From Pseudoruegeria sp039972875 (GTDB lineage Bacteria > Pseudomonadota > Alphaproteobacteria > Rhodobacterales > Rhodobacteraceae): DNA of 64,000 nt. Of this stretch, positions 1-8,578 are shown in pieces. The translations under genes were made by a program, and so were the position numbers. Where the stretch lies: positions 289,759 to 353,758 of the forward strand of contig JBDWMA010000052.1 of assembly GCA_039972875.1 (NCBI GenBank), read 5' to 3'. The stretch's first letter is position 1, and each line of letters starts with the position of its first letter. The notes beneath the pieces were generated by a model. That model was given only the letters and a program-made list of their open reading frames with translations, did no database searches and was not told the DNA's origin.

Positions 1-421
1 GTCAGCAATGGAGAATGCGGACGCACCGATTGAGTTGTTCCACGGCTACACCTACTCAGCAAACCCGATCGCTTGCGCTGCAGCATTAGCCACATTGGAA
101 AGCTATGCGTCCAACAATCTGTTTCACCGCGCGGCGATATTGTCCTCGGTTTGGGAAGAAGAGATTCATAAACTTCGCGAACTACCCAACGTTGTCGATA
201 TCCGAAATCTAGGGCTTGTCGGAGCAATTGAGCTTGGCCCACGGGAAGGAGAGGCACCTGGCGCGCGTGGCAATGATGCCATGAAACGCGCTTGGGATGA
301 GGGATTAATGATCCGCGTCACAGGCGATATCATTGCTTTATCGCCTCCTCTTATCATTACCGAGCCTGAAGTGAAAAAACTGTTTGAGACGCTCTCAAAC
401 GTTCTCCGCGATCTTCCCTAA
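1..421 (+). CDS. Class III (omega) aminotransferase, C-terminal part
   Basis: This is the 3' end of a gene that begins before the window; about 140 codons are present. The visible part has the small C-terminal domain of PLP fold-type I class III aminotransferases, with HGYTYSANPIACAAALA (the usual H-G-x-T-x-x-x-H/N-P segment) and a late NLGLVGAIEL strand. The active-site lysine lies upstream and is not seen. Family members include beta-alanine:pyruvate and taurine:pyruvate transaminases. The next genes encode a malonate-semialdehyde type dehydrogenase and alanine dehydrogenase, so a beta-alanine (omega-amino acid):pyruvate transaminase is the best guess. The exact substrate is inference. Confidence 0.85.
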   Translation, partial: SAMENADAPIELFHGYTYSANPIACAAALATLESYASNNLFHRAAILSSVWEEEIHKLRELPNVVDIRNLGLVGAIELGPREGEAPGARGNDAMKRAWDEGLMIRVTGDIIALSPPLIITEPEVKKLFETLSNVLRDLP

Positions 422-448
422 ATAATCCCTCCGAAAAGGATCTCCGTG

Positions 449-1960
449 ATGAAAGACGCTAAACCGATCACAAAGATCGGCCACTATATCTCTGGCCAAA
501 TCGCAACTTCTGATCACGAAAAAACTCAACCAGTGTTCAACCCCGCGACAGGGAAACATACCGGTGACGTTGTGCTTGCATCAGTCGAAACGGTTGATAA
601 GGCTGTTGCAGCAGCGCAAGCCGCATTTCCGGCTTGGTCAAATATGCCAGCAATCCGTCGCGCTCGCTTGATGAACAATTTTCTGGGCCTCGTACGGGAA
701 AACAAGGATGATCTTGCCCGCGCTATTACACTTGAACACGGTAAGGTTTTCACAGATGCGCAAGGTGAAGTTGAGCGGGGCATCGACATCATTGAATTTG
801 CCTGTGGAATTCCGCAGTTGCTCAAAGGGGATTATACCGAACAGGTTTCGACCGGCATGGACAACTGGACCACACGTCAAGCGCTAGGGGTTGTTGCAGG
901 CATCACGCCTTTCAACTTTCCCGTTATGGTCCCAATGTGGATGTTTCCAGTCGCAATCGCTGCGGGAAACACCTTCATTCTGAAGCCATCACCAACCGAT
1001 CCTTCAGCTTCACTATTCTATGCGGATTTGATGAAACAGGCTGGTTTCCCGGATGGCGTTTTCAATGTCGTACAAGGCGACAAAGTAGCCGTCGATGCAC
1101 TGCTGGAAAACGATGATGTAAAAGCAGTGTCCTTTGTCGGCTCTACTCCGATCGCAAATTACATTTACGAAACTGGCGCTCATCACGGGAAACGTGTCCA
1201 AGCGTTAGGTGGTGCAAAAAACCACATGTTGGTGATGCCTGACGCAGATATGAACAAAGCGGCTGACGCCTTGATCGGCGCAGCATTTGGATCTGCCGGC
1301 GAACGTTGTATGGCGATCTCTGTCGCTTTGTTGGTTGGCGACGCTGCAGACAGGTTGTTGCCTGTCCTGAAAGAACGCGCCGAAGCGTTGAAGATCAAGA
1401 ATGGTCTCGAGCTGGATGCCGAAATGGGTCCAATCGTGACTGCAGCAGCGCGGGAACGGATAAAAGGCTACATCGACTCCGGGGTCGAAGAAGGTGCCAC
1501 GCTCTTGGTTGATGGCCGCGACTACATCGTCAAAGGCCATGAAGATGGTTTTTTCCTTGGCGGGACACTTTTCGACAACGTGACGTCTGAAATGAAGATC
1601 TACAAAGAGGAGATCTTTGGCCCGGTCTTGGCTTGCATGCGGGTGTCCAATTTTGCCGAAGGTTTACAGCTGATCAATGATCATGAGTTTGGCAACGGCG
1701 TGTCCGTCTACACACGTGATGGCAACATTGCACGCGAGTTCGGAAAACAGGTTCAAGTCGGCATGGTCGGCGTAAATGTTCCAATACCAGTTCCGATGGC
1801 TTGGCACGGTTTTGGCGGCTGGAAGAGAAGTCTGTTTGGTGACATGCATGCTTACGGCGAAGAGGGTGTACGTTTTTACACCAAACAAAAATCGATCATG
1901 CAGCGTTGGCCGGAGAGCATTTCCGAAGGCGCTGAATTCGACATGCCAACAGCAAAGTAA
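449..1960 (+). CDS. mmsA: CoA-acylating methylmalonate/malonate-semialdehyde dehydrogenase
   Basis: This 503-aa aldehyde dehydrogenase matches the MmsA family in length and motifs. The catalytic cysteine is C287 in GSAGERCMA, a typical MmsA context. The N-terminal GHYISGQ, the central GVVAGITPFNFPVMVPMW and the C-terminal PIPVPMAWHGFGGWK are also characteristic. MmsA oxidatively decarboxylates (methyl)malonate semialdehyde to acetyl- or propionyl-CoA with NAD+ and CoA. The start at 449 is preferred over the GTG at 446 because AAGGA lies at a good distance. It sits 27 nt after the aminotransferase, whose likely product it would use. Cytoplasmic. Confidence 0.92.
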   Translation: MKDAKPITKIGHYISGQIATSDHEKTQPVFNPATGKHTGDVVLASVETVDKAVAAAQAAFPAWSNMPAIRRARLMNNFLGLVRENKDDLARAITLEHGKVFTDAQGEVERGIDIIEFACGIPQLLKGDYTEQVSTGMDNWTTRQALGVVAGITPFNFPVMVPMWMFPVAIAAGNTFILKPSPTDPSASLFYADLMKQAGFPDGVFNVVQGDKVAVDALLENDDVKAVSFVGSTPIANYIYETGAHHGKRVQALGGAKNHMLVMPDADMNKAADALIGAAFGSAGERCMAISVALLVGDAADRLLPVLKERAEALKIKNGLELDAEMGPIVTAAARERIKGYIDSGVEEGATLLVDGRDYIVKGHEDGFFLGGTLFDNVTSEMKIYKEEIFGPVLACMRVSNFAEGLQLINDHEFGNGVSVYTRDGNIAREFGKQVQVGMVGVNVPIPVPMAWHGFGGWKRSLFGDMHAYGEEGVRFYTKQKSIMQRWPESISEGAEFDMPTAK

Positions 1961-1987
1961 CCCCCGCAAATTTTAGGAGAGACGATG

Positions 1988-3103
1988 ATGTTCATTGGTG
2001 TCCCCAAGGAAATCAAAAATCACGAATACAGGGTCGGTTTAACACCAGAAAGTGTAGCTGAACTGGTCGCGAACGGTCACAATGTGCTGGTGGAAAAGGG
2101 TGCTGGACTTGGCATCGGTGCTGATGATGACGCATATCGCGCATCAGGCGCAGAAATCGGCCCTACAGCTGAAGTCATTTTCGCCAACGCGGAAATGATC
2201 GTTAAGGTCAAAGAGCCTCAAGCTGTTGAACGTGCCATGCTACGTGAAGGGCAAATTCTCTACACTTATCTTCATTTGGCACCGGACCCGGACCAAACCA
2301 ATGACCTGATAAATTCTGGTTCTGTTTGCATTGCATACGAAACAGTGACCGACGACAACGGTGGCCTGCCACTGCTTAAACCTATGAGCCAAGTTGCAGG
2401 TCGTATGTCAATTCAGGCTGGTGCTGGCGCTTTGGAGAAGGCGAAAGGCGGACGAGGTGTTTTGTTAGGTGGCGTGCCTGGTGTGAAGCCCGGCAAAGTT
2501 GTTGTCATTGGCGGTGGTGTTGTTGGCTTCAACGCTGCACAAATGGCGGTGGGTTTGCATGCTGATGTGACAATTCTGGATCGAAACCCTGCGGTTCTGG
2601 AAAAGCTTGAAAATCACTTCGAAGCCTCCGCCAAAGTTGTCTATTCAACGAATGCCGCTTTGGAGGAAGAAGTCATCAATGCAGATTTGGTGGTTGGGGC
2701 CGTCCTAATCCCGGGAGCAGCGGCACCCAAGCTGGTCACCCGTGAATTGATTTCACAAATGAGATCCGGTGCTGTTGTCGCAGACGTGGCCATCGATCAA
2801 GGTGGCTGCTTCGAAACATCAAAAGCAACCACCCATGCCGACCCAACATTTGTTGTGGATGATGTGGTTCATTATTGCGTAGCAAACATGCCAGGCGCAG
2901 TGGCACGGACATCCACATACGCACTCAACAACGTAATACTTCCCCACGCACTCGAAATTGCGAACAACGGTTGGAAACAAGCGTTGTTGAACAACAACCA
3001 CCTCATGAATGGGCTGAACGTGGCTGAAGGCAAGGTCACATACAAGGCCGTTGCGGATGACCTCGGCTATGCCTTTGAGGATCCAAGGAATTTGCTTAGC
3101 TAA
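1988..3103 (+). CDS. ald: Alanine dehydrogenase
   Basis: A 371-aa NAD-dependent alanine dehydrogenase. It begins with the hallmark MFIGVPKEIKNHEYRVG and contains the Rossmann NAD-binding stretch VVVIGGGVVGFNAAQMA near residue 170. The late VANMPGAVARTSTYALNN segment is diagnostic of Ald. The enzyme interconverts L-alanine with pyruvate and ammonia. Here it would regenerate pyruvate, the amino acceptor of the upstream transaminase. Two ATGs are in tandem (1985 and 1988); the second has better spacing from AGGAGA. It lies 27 nt after mmsA, so co-transcription is likely. Confidence 0.94.
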   Translation: MFIGVPKEIKNHEYRVGLTPESVAELVANGHNVLVEKGAGLGIGADDDAYRASGAEIGPTAEVIFANAEMIVKVKEPQAVERAMLREGQILYTYLHLAPDPDQTNDLINSGSVCIAYETVTDDNGGLPLLKPMSQVAGRMSIQAGAGALEKAKGGRGVLLGGVPGVKPGKVVVIGGGVVGFNAAQMAVGLHADVTILDRNPAVLEKLENHFEASAKVVYSTNAALEEEVINADLVVGAVLIPGAAAPKLVTRELISQMRSGAVVADVAIDQGGCFETSKATTHADPTFVVDDVVHYCVANMPGAVARTSTYALNNVILPHALEIANNGWKQALLNNNHLMNGLNVAEGKVTYKAVADDLGYAFEDPRNLLS

Positions 3104-3170
3104 GCAAATCACCGCCTGTCACCGCAATTTGTGGTCGGGCGTTACTCGTCAACAAGGAGGAGAATTTTCG

Positions 3171-4178
3171 ATGAGTTTTATCAAGATCACTAGCGGATTG
3201 GCAGTTGGTGCTGTCAGCATTTTGATGTCAACAGCGGCTTTCGCTGAAGATACGACATTGCGTTTCGCGGGTGTTTTCCCGATCGACCATCAGGGCACAA
3301 AGATGATGGAGCAAGTTGCCGCCGATGTTGCCGCAGCTGATGTCGGATTGAAAATTGATGTGTTTCCGGCCAACCAGCTGGGGTCGGGAGAGGCGCTGTT
3401 TGAAGATGTTGCGCGCGGAAATCTCGATCTGGCTGCAGCGTACATCTATGCTGATACCGATCCACGTCTGGAATTTTTGTCCATGCCATTCCTCATCGAG
3501 GGTTGGGGTGAAATGGATAGCATCCTGCGCAACCTGGATTCTGAATACAACCAAATCCTACAAGAGATTGCAGGGGAATATGGTGTCCGCATTATGGCAC
3601 AGAACCCTGAAGGGTTTATCGGCATTGTTGCTTCCAAAGAGCCCACAAACTGGAACAGCTTTGGAGACAAAGGCATGAACATTCGTGTCTGGTCTTCAAG
3701 TGTTGTGAAGTCCATGGTTGAATCGCTTGGCTATCAGGCGACCACTATGGCTTGGGGCGATATTTTCCCCGCGCTGCAGTCTGGTATCGTTGATGGCGCA
3801 ATTTGCTGTACCAAGACAGCGACCTATTCGATCTTCGCCAAATCGGACGTTGGTACGCATTTTGTTGAGTACAATTCGATCTCAGAGCTGACAACGTTCT
3901 ATGCGTCTCAGCGCACACTCGACAAATTGAACGATGAGCAGCGTGTGGCCCTGCAATCTGCGATGACTAAAGCGTCTGATGATTTCTTCAAATACAATCG
4001 TGAGAACGACGACGCCTTCGGCCAGAAACTGATTGAGAAGGGCTACACCATCCTTAGCCTGAATACTGAAGAGCAGGCCGCGATGGCTGCATATGTTCAG
4101 GAGACAGTTTGGCCCTTGATGGCCAAGAGTGTTGGTCAGGACATTATCGACCGTTTGCTGGCTGCCAAAGAGCAATAA
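3171..4178 (+). CDS. dctP: TRAP transporter substrate-binding protein (DctP family)
   Basis: A 335-aa periplasmic solute-binding protein. It has a clear Sec signal peptide (MSFIKITSGLAVGAVS then AAFAED cleavage). It then follows the DctP plan, with a NIRVWSS strand containing the conserved arginine and GDIFPALQSGIVDGA, a classic TRAP-SBP segment. AAGGAGG is 10 nt upstream of the chosen ATG; the longer reading frame to 3051 would bury the signal peptide. It delivers ligand to DctQM encoded next. The neighbours suggest a beta-amino acid or related organic acid, but the ligand cannot be read from sequence. Confidence 0.9.
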   Translation: MSFIKITSGLAVGAVSILMSTAAFAEDTTLRFAGVFPIDHQGTKMMEQVAADVAAADVGLKIDVFPANQLGSGEALFEDVARGNLDLAAAYIYADTDPRLEFLSMPFLIEGWGEMDSILRNLDSEYNQILQEIAGEYGVRIMAQNPEGFIGIVASKEPTNWNSFGDKGMNIRVWSSSVVKSMVESLGYQATTMAWGDIFPALQSGIVDGAICCTKTATYSIFAKSDVGTHFVEYNSISELTTFYASQRTLDKLNDEQRVALQSAMTKASDDFFKYNRENDDAFGQKLIEKGYTILSLNTEEQAAMAAYVQETVWPLMAKSVGQDIIDRLLAAKEQ

Positions 4179-4184
4179 CCTGTT

Positions 4185-4223
4185 GAAGAAGGGCCGGCAA
4201 ATTTGTCGGCCCTACTTCTTTTG
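4185..4223 (+). terminator. Hairpin between dctP and dctQ
   Basis: GAAGAAGGGCCGGC (4185-4198) pairs with GTCGGCCCTACTTC (4205-4218), followed by TTTTG. The 14-bp stem lies in the 65-nt gap between the binding protein and the membrane genes. A partial terminator or mRNA-stabilising hairpin here would give more DctP than DctQM. That is a common arrangement in binding-protein operons and is inferred here. Confidence 0.6.
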
Positions 4224-4243
4224 AAAAAAGGGGAGGGAGAAAA

Positions 4244-4858
4244 ATGTCTACTAATGAAGATGAACGGCACGTTGCTATCGATACCGTCACACATCAAAGC
4301 CCGCTTGACATTACAGACCAACTACCGCGGCTTTTAGGCTTGCCGATGAAGGCCGTGGCCTTTGTCATGAGGCAAATTGTGACGATTTCTGGTTTTCTCA
4401 TGGCATTCACTTTTGGAGCCGTGGTTGTGATTAGATACGGATTTGGCGGCGATCTTTTTGCCTATGAAGAATGGCTGTTGGGCTTCAGTATCATCGGCTT
4501 CTTCGCGGGTGCAGTTCTAGCCTCTGCTCGAAACTTGCACATCAATGCCGATATCCTCGGTATCGTTATTCAAAACCCCCGGTTGATCTGGTGGCGTGGT
4601 TTTATCGTTTTGATGATTGAGTTGCTGGTGATCCTTTTTCTGGTTTACGCGTGTTATGCCTCACTACTAGACGATTTCTCTTTTCCCCGCCTGCGCGCAA
4701 CTCCGGTGCTGCGAATTCCGTTTGTTTCCTGGAGAATCTTTATCATGATTGCATTTGCTCTAATGGGTGCATTCACCGCCTCGTATCTTTACGTTCACAT
4801 TCGTACGGGGCTGGGCCTTCCTTTGAAATCCAACATGACAAAAGGAGAAGCCTCATGA
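4244..4858 (+). CDS. dctQ: TRAP transporter small permease (DctQ family)
   Basis: A 204-aa inner-membrane protein with four predicted hydrophobic helices at roughly residues 42-65, 75-95, 112-140 and 155-180, as expected for the small TRAP subunit. A strong GGGGAGGGA site precedes the ATG. Its stop overlaps the dctM start in an ATGA, so translation is coupled. It works as the partner of the large DctM permease and is not catalytic by itself. Confidence 0.88.
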   Translation: MSTNEDERHVAIDTVTHQSPLDITDQLPRLLGLPMKAVAFVMRQIVTISGFLMAFTFGAVVVIRYGFGGDLFAYEEWLLGFSIIGFFAGAVLASARNLHINADILGIVIQNPRLIWWRGFIVLMIELLVILFLVYACYASLLDDFSFPRLRATPVLRIPFVSWRIFIMIAFALMGAFTASYLYVHIRTGLGLPLKSNMTKGEAS

Positions 4859-6147
4859 TTATCACCGGGAGTCTACTCATTGTCTGCTTCATGTTGCTGG
4901 TTGGAGTCAGTGTCTATGTGGCGTTTGGTGCTGTCCTGATTTTCATCGCACTTGTTGGAGATCAATCAATTACCGGTTATCTACCGACAGGTTCCACAGG
5001 GATTCGTTCATTGGTTCTCTTGGCAATCCCCCTCTTCATGATCGCCGGTGGCATCATGGAAAAAGGCAAGATTGCTGCACCACTCGTTTCCATCGCCGAA
5101 ATGTTCGTTGGTCATATTAAGGGGGGCTTGAGCGCCGCTGGAGTTCTTGCCTGTGGTGTCTTCGGTTCGATTTCTGGTAGCGCAAATGCAACTTTGACTT
5201 GCATAGGCGGCATCATGATGCCGCACTTGAAAAAAGCCAATTATCCAGGCGGTCAATCTGCTGCCCTAATTGTTTCCGCAAGTCCTCTGGGCCTTTTGAT
5301 CCCGCCTAGTTCGACGCACATCCTTTATGGTTGGGTTGCTCAACAGCACGTGTTGAAATGCTTCTTATCGACTGTCATTCCCGCGATCATTCTCATAACG
5401 TTGCTGATTGTGGTCAATCAGTTCATGTTGAGGAAATACGAAAACATAAACCTTACGGACCGCCCCAAACCCTTCTTACCGACATTTGGGCGTCAGACGC
5501 GCTTGGCCGGGCCTGCTCTAATGATGCCTCTTATCATTCTTGGTGGAATCTACGGCGGCATCATGACTCCAACCGAAGCCGCTGGAATTGCTGTGGTGTA
5601 CTCCATCCCGGTAGCAATTTATTTCTATCGTGGCCTGACCTGGAAGACTTTGGCACAGACCATCCAAAACTCAGGAGTAACGATCGGCGTCGTCATGATC
5701 ATGATCTTTATGGTTTTGATCGTTTCTGACAATCTGATTGCTCAAGGTGCACCTCAATTGGCAAAAGATATGGTCTACTCCGTATCGGACAATCCGATAG
5801 TGGTTCTGATTATGATCAACATCGTAATGATCCTGATTGGGATGTTGATGGATGATATATCTGGTCTGCTTCTTGCAACACCGATTTTGTTGCCCATTGC
5901 GCAGAGTACTGGCATGGACCCAATCCACTTCGCGGCTGTAATAGGAGTAAACCTTGGCATGGCGAACATCACACCTCCAACTGCTCCGCTGCTTTACCTT
6001 GGAGCGCAGGTCTGTGATGAGCCGGTGTCGAGAATGCTTTGGCCAACATTGGTTTTCATCATTTTTGCTTGGCTACCGACGCTGCTTCTGACTACGTTTA
6101 TTCCAGAGTTGGCGCTCTTCCTGCCCGAGCTCCTGTTAGGCGGTTGA
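4855..6147 (+). CDS. dctM: TRAP transporter large permease (DctM family)
   Basis: A 430-aa polytopic membrane protein of normal DctM length. It shows the family landmarks AIPLFMIAGGIM, GSISGSANATLTCIGGIMMP, SPLGLLIPPSS and GVNLGMANITPPTAP. It catalyses cation-coupled uptake of ligand delivered by DctP. The ATG at 4855 overlaps the dctQ stop and has AAAGGAGAAG upstream. The reading frame extends back to 4651 inside dctQ, but that part is not membrane-permease sequence. Confidence 0.93.
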   Translation: MIITGSLLIVCFMLLVGVSVYVAFGAVLIFIALVGDQSITGYLPTGSTGIRSLVLLAIPLFMIAGGIMEKGKIAAPLVSIAEMFVGHIKGGLSAAGVLACGVFGSISGSANATLTCIGGIMMPHLKKANYPGGQSAALIVSASPLGLLIPPSSTHILYGWVAQQHVLKCFLSTVIPAIILITLLIVVNQFMLRKYENINLTDRPKPFLPTFGRQTRLAGPALMMPLIILGGIYGGIMTPTEAAGIAVVYSIPVAIYFYRGLTWKTLAQTIQNSGVTIGVVMIMIFMVLIVSDNLIAQGAPQLAKDMVYSVSDNPIVVLIMINIVMILIGMLMDDISGLLLATPILLPIAQSTGMDPIHFAAVIGVNLGMANITPPTAPLLYLGAQVCDEPVSRMLWPTLVFIIFAWLPTLLLTTFIPELALFLPELLLGG

Positions 6148-6185
6148 TTGGCGGTGATTTGAAACAGCCACACGCATCACAGAAA

Positions 6186-6216
6186 GACGCACCCAAATGC
6201 TGAACCGGGGTGCGTC
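6186..6216 (+). terminator. Stem-loop after dctM
   Basis: GACGCACCC (6186-6194) pairs perfectly with GGGTGCGTC (6208-6216), with a 13-nt loop. No U-tract follows, so it may attenuate transcription or protect the 3' end of the transporter mRNA rather than act as a classic terminator. It lies between dctM and the stress-protein gene. Confidence 0.4.
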
Positions 6217-6308
6217 CAGTCTCTTGCCAGTCTGACGCAGGGTCGAAACCCGAGTATCAAAAACCCTTGATACATCAACAAAATACAATCCAAGACATGA
6301 GGACAGAT

Positions 6309-6719
6309 ATGTATAACAACATCTTAGTAGCGCTCTCCTTAGAACATGGCATCAGTGAACATGCTTTTGCAGCGGCTCGCGCACTAGTTTCTGAAGGCGG
6401 AAAGATTACTGCGGCACATATACATGAGCCACCAAACAAACAAATTATGTACTATATGGAGGAAGGGGTGGCCGAAAAGTCTCATCGAAAAGCTGAGACC
6501 CGCTTGGCGACGCGATTGGAAAATGAGGACGATATCTCTTCGGTCTTGCTAGAAGGTCAATCAGCTGGGCGGGTAATTACGGAATACGCCAACAAACACG
6601 GCATCGACTGCATTGTTTTGGCCTCGCACAAACCTGGTATGAAGGAGTTCTTTTTGGGTTCGACAGCCGCTCTTGTCGTACGCCATGCACACTGCACGGT
6701 GCATGTCCTTCGTCTATGA
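6309..6719 (+). CDS. Universal stress protein (UspA family)
   Basis: A 136-aa single-domain Usp protein. It starts MYNNILVALSLEHG and ends with the nucleotide-binding pattern GIDCIVLASHKPGMKEFFLGSTAALVVRHAHCTVHVLRL (quoted only as segments: LASHKPG, FFLGSTAALVVRHA, CTVHVLR), close to the G-x2-G-x9-G-S/T ATP motif. Genes of this family often accompany TRAP transporters; TeaD of Halomonas modulates its TeaABC transporter. A similar role here is inference. The ATG at 6309 gives the family N-terminus; upstream starts at 6210 and 6297 do not. Confidence 0.85.
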   Translation: MYNNILVALSLEHGISEHAFAAARALVSEGGKITAAHIHEPPNKQIMYYMEEGVAEKSHRKAETRLATRLENEDDISSVLLEGQSAGRVITEYANKHGIDCIVLASHKPGMKEFFLGSTAALVVRHAHCTVHVLRL

Positions 6720-7062
6720 TTTTGTATGCATGGAAAGTCGTCAAATGTGGGTGTTGAAATCACCACATCATGGTTACCAAAACCATGTGGCTATCTGGGC
6801 TTGCACTTACATCCCCTAGATTCTGTTGCAGTCCTTTCTTTGTGGGGTATCTCGGTCATCAAACGAGGGGAAGGTGGTGCTTTGATAAAGCAGCCGCAAG
6901 ACGGCGTTCATTAATTTGGTGCATGGCATGAAATACCTTTTTATTAACGCGAAACCCTGGAACGAATTCCTGCCGAAATACATGTTAGGCATTGATCATG
7001 TTCAATCAAAATACCCGAAAAAAACGATAAGGAAACCATCGCAGACTCCAGCGGCCAAGCGT
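6720..7062. other. Intergenic region without a convincing gene
   Basis: These 343 nt lie between converging genes. An inverted repeat around 6763-6790 (CATGGTT and AACCATG arms with flanking CCACA/TGG) could terminate the stress-protein transcript. Two short reading frames (6726-6914 and 6916-7101) lack ribosome-binding sites and recognisable protein character. I see no gene. Confidence 0.6.
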
Positions 7063-7488
7063 CTAGAGCGTATCGAGAAGGATATTCGTCTGGGTGTTTA
7101 GGATCCCTTGAACCTCTCGGATGACGCGTAGCAACCGGTCGAACTCTGACAGGCTGGTGGATTCGATTTGAGCGATCAAATCCCACGCGCCGTTTGTGCT
7201 ATGAATCGTGACGACTGCCGGTAACTTTTGCAATTCTTTGATCACAGAGCGGGTCATGTTTCCCTTTACTTCGATCAAGGTCACGGCCCGCACGATTTCG
7301 ATGCCTGCGCCCGGGTCAACATCAATGGTGAAGCGTTGGATGACCCGTGTGTCCACCAGCTTTTTGAGACCTGTTTGTACCGTCGCACGGGATACGTTCA
7401 AATCTTGCGCCAAGGTTGTCACCGAAGCGCGGGCGTTTTTGCTCAATGCGAGAATAAGACGTTTTTCAGTTTGTGATAAGCTAGGCAT
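7063..7488 (-). CDS. Lrp/AsnC family transcriptional regulator
   Basis: A protein of about 141 aa with an N-terminal AsnC-type winged helix (LSQTEKRLILALSKNAR, then DLNVSRATVQTGLKKL) and a C-terminal RAM ligand-binding domain. The family usually senses amino acids. It is transcribed divergently from arginase and ornithine cyclodeaminase, so regulation of arginine/ornithine use is likely. A start at 7530 (155 aa) is possible, but MPSLSQTEKR at 7488 fits the family N-terminus better. Confidence 0.88.
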   Translation of the reverse strand: MPSLSQTEKRLILALSKNARASVTTLAQDLNVSRATVQTGLKKLVDTRVIQRFTIDVDPGAGIEIVRAVTLIEVKGNMTRSVIKELQKLPAVVTIHSTNGAWDLIAQIESTSLSEFDRLLRVIREVQGILNTQTNILLDTL

Positions 7489-7534
7489 TTTGTCACTTTG
7501 ATTAATTGGCTGGTCATTATGTAAAAACATTATT

Positions 7535-7545
7535 CACAAATTGTG
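7535..7545. promoter_or_regulatory. Candidate Lrp-type operator between divergent genes
   Basis: CACAAATTGTG is a perfect inverted repeat around a central A, in the AT-rich gap between the Lrp-type gene and the arginase gene. AsnC/Lrp proteins bind degenerate AT-centred palindromes in just such divergent promoters. It lies within the longer alternative 5' end of the regulator transcript. Assignment is inference from position and symmetry. Confidence 0.4.
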
Positions 7546-7619
7546 CAATTTGCCAACTATCTCCTGAGACTTGCTTCTTGGATACTGTTCGAAATTCCAA
7601 AGCTAAGGAGAGACTCTAG

Positions 7620-8546
7620 ATGCGTCACTGCGTGTTAATTGGGGCACCCATTGATTGCGGTGCTAGCCAGGCGGGTTGCCTGATGGGGCCTGATGCATTT
7701 CGGACTGCCCGATTGCAGCCAACATTAGAAGCCCTTGGGCATGGTGTGTCAGATCTGGGAAATCTTGCACCTGCGCCAATCTCGGTTGACTCGCCACTGA
7801 ACCCATCAATTCATGATTTGGACAATGTCGTTGGTTGGGCGCTGTCGCTTCAGGACGCCGCTTATAAGGTTGCGAAGTCTGGGCGGATGCCGGTTTTTCT
7901 GGGTGGTGATCACAGTCTGTCGATCGGCTCTGTCGCTGGTCTGGCTCGTTTTGCCGCTGAAAGCGAAACGCCGCTGTTTGTACTCTGGCTGGATGCGCAT
8001 CCAGATATGCACACGCTCAACACAACGGATAGCGGAAACCTGCATGGAACACCCGTTGCTTATTTTACCGGGCACGCTGGATTTGAGGGATACTATCCAG
8101 AGCTTGAACATGCGGTAGATCCTGCGAATGTCTGCATGATGGGCATCCGTTCCGTTGATCCTGCTGAAAAAGCTCATATTGCTGAGGCCGGCATAGAGGT
8201 TCACGATATGCGGGCGATTGACGAACATGGCGTGGTTAAACCGCTCTATGCATTTTTGAAGCGGGTCAAAGCCGCTGGTGGTCGGTTACATGTCAGTCTG
8301 GATGTGGATTTCTTAGAACCGGGGATTGCGCCGGCCGTCGGCACAACTGTGCCAGGTGGGGCAACTTTCCGCGAGGCGCACCTGATTTTAGAAATGCTGT
8401 GTGACAGCGGATTGGTGACGTCCCTTGATCTGGTTGAGTTAAATCCATTCCTTGATGTCCGAGGCCGCACCGCCAATTTGATGGTGGATCTTTGTGCCAG
8501 CCTAATGGGCCGTACCGTCCTTGATCGTCCAACCCAAAGTTATTGA
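7620..8546 (+). CDS. rocF: Arginase (ureohydrolase family)
   Basis: A 308-aa binuclear manganese ureohydrolase. Metal-binding motifs are all visible: GGDHS, LDAHPDMHT and SLDVDFLEP. The substrate segment SGNLHGTPVA is the arginase form (S-G-N-x-H-G) rather than that of agmatinase. It hydrolyses L-arginine to ornithine and urea. AAGGAGAG precedes the ATG. Its stop lies just before the next gene, which uses ornithine, so they form one operon. The usual D in the last motif (D-x-D-x-x-D-P) reads E, a conservative change. Confidence 0.9.
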   Translation: MRHCVLIGAPIDCGASQAGCLMGPDAFRTARLQPTLEALGHGVSDLGNLAPAPISVDSPLNPSIHDLDNVVGWALSLQDAAYKVAKSGRMPVFLGGDHSLSIGSVAGLARFAAESETPLFVLWLDAHPDMHTLNTTDSGNLHGTPVAYFTGHAGFEGYYPELEHAVDPANVCMMGIRSVDPAEKAHIAEAGIEVHDMRAIDEHGVVKPLYAFLKRVKAAGGRLHVSLDVDFLEPGIAPAVGTTVPGGATFREAHLILEMLCDSGLVTSLDLVELNPFLDVRGRTANLMVDLCASLMGRTVLDRPTQSY

Positions 8547-8578
8547 TGCATACCGTCACGCCTGAGGAGTTTATCCGC

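Noticed and set aside
6916..7101. 61-codon frame before the Lrp-type gene
   Set aside because: No ribosome-binding site and it overlaps the regulator's 3' end.
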